From an uncultured bacterium (GTDB lineage: Bacteria; Cyanobacteriota; Vampirovibrionia; Gastranaerophilales; Gastranaerophilaceae): DNA of 6,815 nucleotides. The notes under the pieces were generated by a model. That model saw only the letters and a program-made list of their open reading frames with translations, was not told where the DNA came from and did no database searches. The position numbers and the translations under genes are program-made. The DNA is taken from the NCBI GenBank assembly GCA_905211505.1, contig CAJMAX010000043.1:1-6815 (forward strand), in the 5' to 3' direction. Of the stretch, positions 1 to 4,418 are shown in pieces; position 1 is the stretch's first letter; each line of letters opens with the position of its first letter.

Positions 1-31
1 ATACAAGAGATTAAAATAAGAGGACGAACAT

Positions 32-1288
32 ATGGGCATTTATGGTATGGGCAAAGCCTTTAATCTAAGGTATGCAAATTCCGGACAATACAGAGCAACA
101 CATGTAAAAAGACCACCGGCACGACCAATGTGCGGCGGACATGCTGTTTCATTTACAGAAAATACCAATGTCACCATTAAAAATGGACCTAGCGGATTCT
201 GGGGCTTTTTAGGAGGTCTCTTCGGCGGGCTGTTTGGAGGCGGCATGGGCGGAGGAATGAGCATGGGTATGGGAATGCCTATGGGTATGCCAATGGGAGG
301 TATGAGCCCGTTCGGAATGTTGAATACCCAAATGTCCCAAGTGACACCACAAAAACAAAATGGCGATAGACTAGCTGATTTGCAAAAAATGTACCCAGAT
401 TGGAACATTACATCTGACGGAAATGGCAAATACGATGCGGTAAATAAAGACCAAACGGTACACCACAGTGGTAACTTTGATGAGATGTGTCAAAAATTAT
501 TAAAAGAAAAACAAGGAGCAGGTTCAACACCGGGAACTTCAACACCGGGAAGTTCAACACCGGAAACTTCAACACCGGGAAGTTCAACACCGGGAACTTC
601 AACACCGGGAAGTTCAACTCCAGCTAGCGCATCTCATGCAAATGAACCTCAAGGTGCAGGACGCACAGGTAAAAAAGTTAATGTTCCTGAAGGATGGTAC
701 AGAGCTGATACGAACAGTAGCGAAGGCAAAAGCCTTAATTTAAAAAGTTGCACATCTGCAAATGCAGTATTAAACAAATTATTAAACCATAAAATGGATG
801 TGCTAAGTGATACTGATAGAGCCGCACTATGCAAAGAACTAATAAAAGCAAACCCTAGTGTATTTAATTCTGACGGCACTGTAAAAGCGAATGCAAACTT
901 TGATAAACTTGATATTCCAAGTATAAACTATATAAAACAAAAATATACAGGAAATATAACCTACAACAAAACAGCAGGAACAGGCACCTACAAATCTAAA
1001 GCTACCGGAGAAACAGTTACCCAAAACTCTACAATGCAAGGAGCTGGAGGTCGCACAATAAAAGGTAAGAATGGTTATTCAGTACAAATATCAAACTCCG
1101 GAAATATTTACTTTGACAACAAAGGAAACAAAATATCAGCTGACGAGTTTAAAAAAGCATGCCCAAGCATATACGCAAGTGTAACCAAAGCTTCAGCACA
1201 AACAACAAATACAACTCAAACATCAGTTGCAAATCATCCAGCAAACAATGGAAAAACACACGTAGGTTCAAGACAACCTTGGTTATAG
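32..1288 (+). CDS. Gly/Met-rich, STPG-repeat protein of unknown function
   Basis: I do not recognise this 418-residue protein as a member of a named family. The start is supported by AAGAGGA at 18-24, 7 bases before the ATG. In order it shows: a basic N-terminal part without a signal peptide (1-50); a hydrophobic, Gly-rich stretch with FWGFLGGLFGGLFGG (56-70); a Met/Gly/Pro stretch (71-96) where Met occupies every second position from 76 to 88; a small segment rich in polar and aromatic residues (110-160); seven STPGx pentapeptides (165-199); a segment around 213-305 containing LIKANPSVFNSDGTVK and FDKLDIPSI; and a Gly/Thr/Asn-rich end whose GYSVQISNSGNIYFDNKGN (348-366) looks like a beta-hairpin. 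The 213-305 segment loosely resembles LysM-type wording (NP...G...LdiPs), which is inference only. Five cysteines are scattered. The architecture suggests a structural, surface or particle-associated protein, but no function can be assigned. It stands alone and is closed by a strong terminator. Confidence 0.85.
   Translation: MGIYGMGKAFNLRYANSGQYRATHVKRPPARPMCGGHAVSFTENTNVTIKNGPSGFWGFLGGLFGGLFGGGMGGGMSMGMGMPMGMPMGGMSPFGMLNTQMSQVTPQKQNGDRLADLQKMYPDWNITSDGNGKYDAVNKDQTVHHSGNFDEMCQKLLKEKQGAGSTPGTSTPGSSTPETSTPGSSTPGTSTPGSSTPASASHANEPQGAGRTGKKVNVPEGWYRADTNSSEGKSLNLKSCTSANAVLNKLLNHKMDVLSDTDRAALCKELIKANPSVFNSDGTVKANANFDKLDIPSINYIKQKYTGNITYNKTAGTGTYKSKATGETVTQNSTMQGAGGRTIKGKNGYSVQISNSGNIYFDNKGNKISADEFKKACPSIYASVTKASAQTTNTTQTSVANHPANNGKTHVGSRQPWL
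524..628 (+). repeat. 15-bp tandem repeat encoding STPGT/STPGS pentapeptides
   Basis: Seven in-frame 15-base units (TCAACACCGGGAACT and TCAACACCGGGAAGT alternating) encode STPGT, STPGS, STPET, STPGS, STPGT, STPGS and a diverged STPAS. Units 1-2 and 5-6 are identical at DNA level, giving a 30-base higher-order period. The alternation of ACT and AGT makes neighbouring units self-complementary (for example 534-540 with 549-555). The encoded stretch should be an extended, flexible linker rich in hydroxylated residues. Copy number is likely to vary between strains. Confidence 0.95.
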
Positions 1289-1290
1289 AT

Positions 1291-1320
1291 AAAAAATCGG
1301 ATATTACTATCCGATTTTTT
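1291..1320 (+). terminator. Rho-independent terminator after the STPG-repeat gene
   Basis: AAAAAATCGGATA (1291-1303) and TATCCGATTTTTT (1308-1320) form a perfect 13-bp stem with a 4-base loop. It starts 2 bases after the stop codon at 1288. The A-run on the left and T-run on the right mean it could act in both directions, but no minus-strand gene lies downstream to need it. Confidence 0.93.
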
Positions 1321-1364
1321 AGTATTTTGAGAAACTCTTATAAACTAAACAAATGAACTTTTAA

Positions 1365-1423
1365 AGCCATAAAAATAAAATCCGATACTAAAAAAGAAAA
1401 AGAAAGGATTTATTTTTATGGCT
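1365..1423 (+). promoter_or_regulatory. AU-rich hairpin enclosing the RBS and start of the 54-aa ORF
   Basis: AGCCATAAAAATAAAATCC (1365-1383) is the reverse complement of GGATTTATTTTTATGGCT (1406-1423) apart from one extra A in the left arm, giving 18 pairs around a 22-base purine-rich loop. The right arm contains most of the Shine-Dalgarno sequence (AGGA, 1405-1408), the spacer and the ATG (1418-1420). In RNA this would hide the ribosome binding site and start codon, as in RNA thermometers or other translation-blocking leaders. A weak -10 candidate, TATAAA at 1339-1344, would place transcription start near 1351, so the left arm would be transcribed. The inverted repeat could instead be a DNA operator. 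The sequence match is direct; the regulatory role is inference. Confidence 0.6.
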
Positions 1424-1582
1424 CAAATTATTGAAAATGAAAGAAGAATTGTTAGACTATCCGTAGATGATGTTCTGAATATTGTAAGAGAATATCAAAG
1501 ACTTACGAAAGAAAGCTGCTGCTATGAACATACCAGAGAAATTTTAAGCAGAAACATTCTATTTATTCCGGAAGATATGTAA
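1418..1582 (+). CDS. Small hypothetical protein (54 aa)
   Basis: This ORF encodes MAQIIENERRIVRLS... and ends ...FIPEDM. AGGA at 1405-1408 lies 9 bases upstream of the ATG, and codon use resembles its neighbours. I do not recognise the family. Visible features are a charged N-terminus, a short possible beta-strand (RRIVRLS, 9-15), an amphipathic helix (about 16-30), a CC pair (34-35) and a second helix (about 36-48). A strand followed by two helices is loosely like a ribbon-helix-helix DNA-binding protein, which would fit an autoregulatory palindrome at its start, but this is a weak guess. The long hairpin over its start supports it being a real, regulated gene. It has no partner gene: a terminator lies before it and a repeat-bounded cassette follows 25 bases after its stop. 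Confidence 0.65.
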   Translation: MAQIIENERRIVRLSVDDVLNIVREYQRLTKESCCYEHTREILSRNILFIPEDM

Positions 1583-1607
1583 GTAAAATACACCAGATAT
1601 TAAAATT

Positions 1608-1648
1608 GCCCCTCTCCCATCTATGGGAGAGGGGATGGGGTGAGGGAC
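1608..1648 (+). repeat. GC-rich hairpin repeat, copy A
   Basis: CCCCTCTCCCA (1609-1619) and TGGGAGAGGGG (1624-1634) form an 11-bp stem with a TCTA loop, followed by GATG-type spacer and the tail GGGTGAGGGAC (1638-1648). Its composition contrasts sharply with the AT-rich surroundings. The core layout shared with the other two copies is CCCTCTCCC, six bases, GGGAGAGGG, three or four bases, GGGTGAGGG. This is a REP-like palindrome. No T-run follows, so it is a poor terminator. Confidence 0.9.
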
Positions 1649-1654
1649 GAATTA

Positions 1655-1663
1655 TGCTATAAT
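1655..1663 (+). promoter_or_regulatory. Extended -10 promoter of the DUF559 gene
   Basis: TGCTATAAT is a perfect extended -10 (TGnTATAAT). There is no good -35; the expected position falls in the GC-rich tail of repeat A, which an extended -10 can tolerate. Transcription would normally start 6-8 bases after 1663, at about 1670-1671, that is on or next to the ATG at 1671. The mRNA would then be leaderless. Confidence 0.6.
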
Positions 1664-1670
1664 AAAACTT

Positions 1671-2009
1671 ATGAAAAGCACTTCCAGAGCAAGATTACTT
1701 AGAAAAAACCAAACACCGCAAGAGAGCAAACTGTGGAAATTACTTAGAAACCGAAATTTTCATGGATTAAAATTCAAAAGGCAGCATCCAGTAGGAAAAT
1801 ATATTGTTGACTTCGTATGCATTGATAAAAAAATAATTATAGAAATTGATGGAGGTCAGCACAATACTCCAGATAAAATAAAAACAGATACTAGCAGAAC
1901 CTTGTATTTAGAAAGTGAAGGGTATAAAGTTATACGATTTTGGAACAATGAGATAGATAACAATTTTGAAGGAGTATATCTCACTTTGCAAAAACTTTTA
2001 GTAGTATAA
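1671..2009 (+). CDS. DUF559 (Vsr-like) endonuclease domain protein
   Basis: This 112-residue protein matches the DUF559 family, a PD-(D/E)xK-type nuclease fold related to the Vsr mismatch endonuclease. Visible hallmarks in order: ARLLRKNQTPQESKLWKLLRNR (7-28), KFKRQHPVGKYIVDFVC (34-50), IIIEIDGGQH (55-64) and GYKVIRFWNNEI (84-95). The likely metal-binding acidic residues are D47, E58 and D60, followed by Q63-H64. Length is normal for the single-domain family, so it looks intact. Family members are mostly uncharacterised; DNA cleavage is inferred from fold. No Shine-Dalgarno sequence precedes the ATG, and the extended -10 ends only 7 bases before it, suggesting leaderless translation. The gene is bracketed by inverted hairpin repeats, which points to a selfish or mobile unit in which the nuclease might cut or process those repeats (inference). 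Confidence 0.92.
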   Translation: MKSTSRARLLRKNQTPQESKLWKLLRNRNFHGLKFKRQHPVGKYIVDFVCIDKKIIIEIDGGQHNTPDKIKTDTSRTLYLESEGYKVIRFWNNEIDNNFEGVYLTLQKLLVV

Positions 2010-2047
2010 CCCTCACCCTTACCCTCTCCCGAATACGGGAGAGGGTA
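2010..2047 (-). repeat. GC-rich hairpin repeat, copy B (inverted)
   Basis: CCCTCACCC (2010-2018) is followed by a perfect 12-bp stem, TACCCTCTCCCG (2020-2031) with CGGGAGAGGGTA (2036-2047), around an AATA loop. It is in reverse orientation to copies A and C and is more diverged: the loop differs and the spacer is 3 instead of 4 bases. The compensating G-C and T-A pairs in the stem suggest the hairpin itself is under constraint. It starts directly after the DUF559 stop codon. No T-run follows on the plus strand. Confidence 0.9.
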
Positions 2048-2097
2048 TACACATATCATATGCAATATTCTAAAATAACAACACTAGATAATAAAAA

Positions 2098-2142
2098 TAG
2101 TCCCTCGCCCATCTATGGGAGAGGGGGTGGGGTGAGGGACTA
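2098..2142 (+). repeat. GC-rich hairpin repeat, copy C (solitary)
   Basis: This has the same orientation as copy A and nearly the same sequence. CCCTCGCCC (2102-2110), ATCTAT and GGGAGAGGG (2117-2125) form the inner stem with one mismatch, and GGGTGAGGGAC (2130-2140) is the tail. The outer ends TAGTCCCTC (2098-2106) and GAGGGACTA (2134-2142) are a perfect 9-bp inverted repeat, which gives an alternative long-range fold competing with the inner hairpin. It carries no gene and sits head-to-head with copy B, about 55 bases away, 87 bases upstream of obgE. Confidence 0.88.
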
Positions 2143-2178
2143 AATAAAATAAATTTGTAAAACTTCAACAAAAACCAC

Positions 2179-2207
2179 TTTAAATGAAATCCTGTTCATA
2201 GTATTAT
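2179..2207 (+). promoter_or_regulatory. Candidate promoter of obgE
   Basis: TTTAAA (2179-2184) and TATTAT (2202-2207) are spaced by 17 bases, matching the sigma-70 consensus at 4 and 5 of 6 positions. Start would be near 2214, giving a leader of about 15 bases that begins at the Shine-Dalgarno AAAAGGA (2214-2220). In an AT-rich genome such matches are common, so confidence is limited. Confidence 0.35.
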
Positions 2208-2231
2208 CAGACTAAAAGGATTTATACTATG
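2197..2231 (+). promoter_or_regulatory. Inverted repeat spanning the obgE start codon
   Basis: CATAGTAT (2197-2204) and ATACTATG (2224-2231) are perfect inverted repeats; the right arm ends in the obgE ATG and the 19-base interval holds the Shine-Dalgarno sequence. As RNA it would place the AUG in a stem. As DNA it overlaps the candidate -10 and could be an operator. The RNA form needs transcription to start upstream of 2197, which the candidate promoter would not provide. Confidence 0.35.
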
Positions 2232-3512
2232 CAATTTATTGATAAAGCTAAAATAAAAATCAGTTCGGGTAAAGGCGGCAACGGAGTCGTAGCGTGGCGC
2301 CGTGAAAAATTTGTAGACAGAGGTGGTCCTGCCGGCGGTGACGGAGGAAAAGGCGGAAGCGTATACCTGATAGCTGACGAAGGTTTATCAACTCTTCTTG
2401 ATTTCACATACCGCTCAATATTTAAAGCTGATAATGGAGAAAATGGCTTTAAAAAAAGTATGCATGGTAAAAGTGCAAAAGATTTATATATAAAAGTTCC
2501 AACCGGAACTATTGTTAAAGACCTAAAAACAGGAAATATTATTGCGGATTTAACTGAACACGAACAAAAAGTTCTGGTGGCTCAGGGTGGACGCGGCGGA
2601 CGCGGGAATATACATTTTTGTACCCCACAAAATAGAGCTCCTCAATATTGTGAACCTGGAGAACCAGGAATTGAAAGAGAATTACAGCTGGAATTAAAAC
2701 TACTGGCAGATGTAGGACTTCTTGGACTTCCTAATGCAGGTAAATCTACATTTATAAGCAGGGTTTCCGCAGCAAAACCAAAAATTGCGGACTATCCATT
2801 TACTACTATAGTCCCCAATCTTGGAGTTGTAAGAAAACATAACGGAGATGGCTATGTAATAGCAGATATTCCGGGATTAATAGAAGGAGCATCAGAAGGT
2901 ATCGGACTCGGACACGATTTCTTAAGACACGTTGAAAGATGCAGATTTCTTTTGCACATTGTAGATGGAACCGAAGAAAATCCTATAAAAAATTACCAGA
3001 TTATAAATGAAGAATTAGCAAAATATTCAGAAAAACTATCAAAATTATATCAAGTAGTAGCTATAAATAAAATTGATTCCATAGAGCCTGATAGACTTGA
3101 AGAATTAAAACAAGAATTTAATAATCTAGGAGTAGAAGTATTTTGTATCTCTGCTGTAACCGGAGACAAACTGGAAGAACTAAAAAATGAATTAGAACAC
3201 AAGGTTGATACAATAGAAAAACCAGAGTCTGAAGTTATTATTGAAGAAGATTTAGAAGCTACAAACAATGACGATGGATATTGGGAAGTTCACAAATTGA
3301 ACAAAAATACCTATATGGTAACCGGTGGCAGAATAATAAGAATATCACAGGTCACTGATTCAAGAAGTACTGAACAGGTTATAAGATTCCAAAATATAAT
3401 GATAAGTATGGGCATTATGGATGAACTTAAACATCTTGGAGTTCAAAATGGAGATACCATTATAGTAGGGAAACTTGAACTTGAATACTGGGACGATGAA
3501 GTTTATAAATAA
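2229..3512 (+). CDS. obgE: GTPase Obg/CgtA
   Basis: This 427-residue protein is a complete Obg-family GTPase, which binds the large ribosomal subunit and acts in its assembly, with roles in stress and cell-cycle control in some bacteria. The Gly-rich Obg fold covers about 1-159 (GKGGNG, GGPAGGDGGKGG, GGRGGRGN). The GTPase domain shows G1 GLPNAGKST (166-174), switch I FTT (191-193), G3 DIPG (213-216), G4 NKID (280-283) and G5 SAV (308-310). A C-terminal OCT domain occupies about 350-420 (YWEVHK...GDTIIVGKLELEYWD). All key residues are present and length is normal for Obg with an OCT domain. The N-terminus MQFID resembles cyanobacterial Obg. Start is supported by AAAAGGA at 2214-2220, 8 bases upstream. 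It is transcribed alone and its end faces the GNAT gene with only 8 bases between stop codons and no obvious terminator. Confidence 0.98.
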   Translation: MQFIDKAKIKISSGKGGNGVVAWRREKFVDRGGPAGGDGGKGGSVYLIADEGLSTLLDFTYRSIFKADNGENGFKKSMHGKSAKDLYIKVPTGTIVKDLKTGNIIADLTEHEQKVLVAQGGRGGRGNIHFCTPQNRAPQYCEPGEPGIERELQLELKLLADVGLLGLPNAGKSTFISRVSAAKPKIADYPFTTIVPNLGVVRKHNGDGYVIADIPGLIEGASEGIGLGHDFLRHVERCRFLLHIVDGTEENPIKNYQIINEELAKYSEKLSKLYQVVAINKIDSIEPDRLEELKQEFNNLGVEVFCISAVTGDKLEELKNELEHKVDTIEKPESEVIIEEDLEATNNDDGYWEVHKLNKNTYMVTGGRIIRISQVTDSRSTEQVIRFQNIMISMGIMDELKHLGVQNGDTIIVGKLELEYWDDEVYK

Positions 3513-3520
3513 ATTAAAAT

Positions 3521-4084
3521 TTAAACATTCCATTCAAAATTTTGTTTTACAGCCGGATTAGCTTTAAAACCATTATTTATATAAAACTGTTCAACAGCTT
3601 TGGATTCAACAGACATTAATGAGATTTTTTTATCTTTGTATAAAGATTTTAAACAATTCAATATTGATGTACCTATCCCTTTTATTGGAGAATTCTTTCT
3701 ATCTGTAATATATTTTGGATTAACCTGAAGATACTCAATAAATACCTGTTTATCACCATCCGGAGTGAGTTCTACTAAGCCTAATACTTTTTTAGGTTCA
3801 AGCTTAGAAAATTTATTTAACTGTTCAGTAGCTGCATAAACAAAACCATCTTTTGGATTTTGTCTAAGAATAGTGAATACATCCCAACAAATATCATCAA
3901 CAAATGTTTGAGGCGCCCAACTAGAGCATAAATCTTTTAACACTCGTAAATCATCATTACTTTTTGGATTAATTTTTACAAATGAAATATTATGAGGTAA
4001 ATACTGATTATCTGAACTAAGTTTATTAACAACTGCCGGTCTTATAAATTTTGCACCAAATGATATATTATAATTTGTATCCAT
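3521..4084 (-). CDS. GNAT-family N-acetyltransferase
   Basis: This 187-residue protein has the pattern of a GNAT acetyltransferase, which transfers an acetyl group from acetyl-CoA to an amine. The central strands read KKVLGLVELTP (98-108) and FIEYLQVNPKY (115-125), followed by the acetyl-CoA pyrophosphate loop KGIGTSIL (135-142), a helix, and the motif-B end VEQFYINNGFK (164-174). The substrate cannot be told. The first 35 residues precede the domain and hold NISFGAKF (6-13), a motif I associate with proteins of Gastranaerophilales and which is not part of the GNAT fold. The Shine-Dalgarno site is weak (GAAG about 10 bases upstream of the ATG). A possible -10, TATATT, lies at 4114-4119 on the minus strand with no convincing -35. 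It converges on obgE and diverges from the zinc-ribbon gene, so it is a single-gene unit. Confidence 0.8.
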   Translation of the reverse strand: MDTNYNISFGAKFIRPAVVNKLSSDNQYLPHNISFVKINPKSNDDLRVLKDLCSSWAPQTFVDDICWDVFTILRQNPKDGFVYAATEQLNKFSKLEPKKVLGLVELTPDGDKQVFIEYLQVNPKYITDRKNSPIKGIGTSILNCLKSLYKDKKISLMSVESKAVEQFYINNGFKANPAVKQNFEWNV

Positions 4085-4179
4085 TCCAAATTTTCTTCAC
4101 TGACTTCACAAACAATATAAAACAGAAAAAATAAAAATTTGCCATAACAAACAAATTTAATAACATTAAATGTAATACC

Positions 4180-4208
4180 TTGCAAGATAAACTTATCAAT
4201 GATAGAAT
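4180..4208 (+). promoter_or_regulatory. Promoter of the zinc-ribbon/radical SAM unit
   Basis: TTGCAA (4180-4185) and TAGAAT (4203-4208) are spaced by exactly 17 bases, matching sigma-70 at 4 and 5 of 6 positions. Start would be near 4215, giving a leader of about 30 bases before the ATG at 4245. The spacer and -10 carry overlapping short palindromes (GATAA-AC-TTATC at 4186-4197, TATCA-A-TGATA at 4194-4204, ATGAT-AGA-ATCAT at 4199-4211), which may be an operator. Confidence 0.5.
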
Positions 4209-4244
4209 CATATTGTCAACAGTTTATAAAAAGAGGGTAAATTT

Positions 4245-4418
4245 ATGGCAAGACTTATCAGACCAACCTGGGCAGTAAGATGCGTTCAATCAGGATGTAA
4301 ATGCTTGTTTGAAGTTGCAAAATTAGAAGATGGAAAACAACAGGAAGTAGTTTGTCCAAATTGCGGTGAACACTATGTTTATCCAATTTATGACAACGAC
4401 GAAAATGAACAAAAATAA
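4245..4418 (+). CDS. Small zinc-ribbon protein (57 aa)
   Basis: The ORF reads MARLIRPTWAVRC... and ends ...DNDENEQK. AGAGGG at 4232-4237 lies 7 bases before the ATG. Cysteines fall in two clusters, C13-x4-C18-x-C20 and C37-P-N-C40-G, the pattern of a single zinc ribbon; which of the first three bind metal is unclear. The remaining sequence has short strands (CLFEVAKL, HYVYPIY) typical of ribbon folds and an acidic tail. Such small proteins often bind nucleic acid or protein partners, but no specific function is supported. It is the first gene of a unit with the radical SAM gene, whose start lies inside its last codons, suggesting coupled translation. Confidence 0.85.
   Translation: MARLIRPTWAVRCVQSGCKCLFEVAKLEDGKQQEVVCPNCGEHYVYPIYDNDENEQK

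Larger units (their letters stand above)
1608..2047 (+). mobile_element. Putative mobile cassette: DUF559 gene between inverted hairpin repeats
   Basis: A GC-rich repeat (1608-1648) and its inverted counterpart (2010-2047) bracket a single DUF559 gene with its own promoter. In both repeats the GGGTGAGGG tail points inward and the CCCTCTCCC hairpin outward, so the unit is symmetric. The stop codon at 2007-2009 abuts the right repeat and only 24 bases separate the left repeat from the ATG. No transposase is present and no target-site duplication is evident. It lies between the 54-aa ORF and obgE without interrupting either. I recall similar CCCTCTCCC/CCCTCACCC repeats near DUF559 genes in unrelated bacteria. 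Mobility is inference from symmetry and base composition. Confidence 0.55.

Noticed and set aside
40..429. 129-codon open frame on the minus strand
   Set aside because: It lies wholly inside the Gly/Met-rich gene; its Pro/Ile-rich product is what the complement of Gly/Met codons produces, and it has no RBS.
408..617. Minus-strand frame with NFPVLKFPVL repeats
   Set aside because: It is the antisense reading of the STPG tandem repeat, so its repetitiveness carries no independent evidence.
524..628. Tandem repeats as a CRISPR array
   Set aside because: Units are 15 bases with no spacers, are in frame, and encode a regular pentapeptide.
1159..1356. 65-codon plus-strand frame running past the first gene
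   Set aside because: It overlaps the end of the real gene in another frame and crosses the terminator; composition is unlike its neighbours and no RBS is present.
2010..2047. Hairpin of repeat copy B as the DUF559 terminator
   Set aside because: The stem is strong but no T-run follows; the sequence continues TACACATATC, so intrinsic termination is unlikely.
4366..4404. Upstream ATG at 4366 as start of the radical SAM gene
   Set aside because: It would add 13 non-conserved residues and overlap the zinc-ribbon gene by 53 bases without an RBS; homologue length fits 4405 or 4420.
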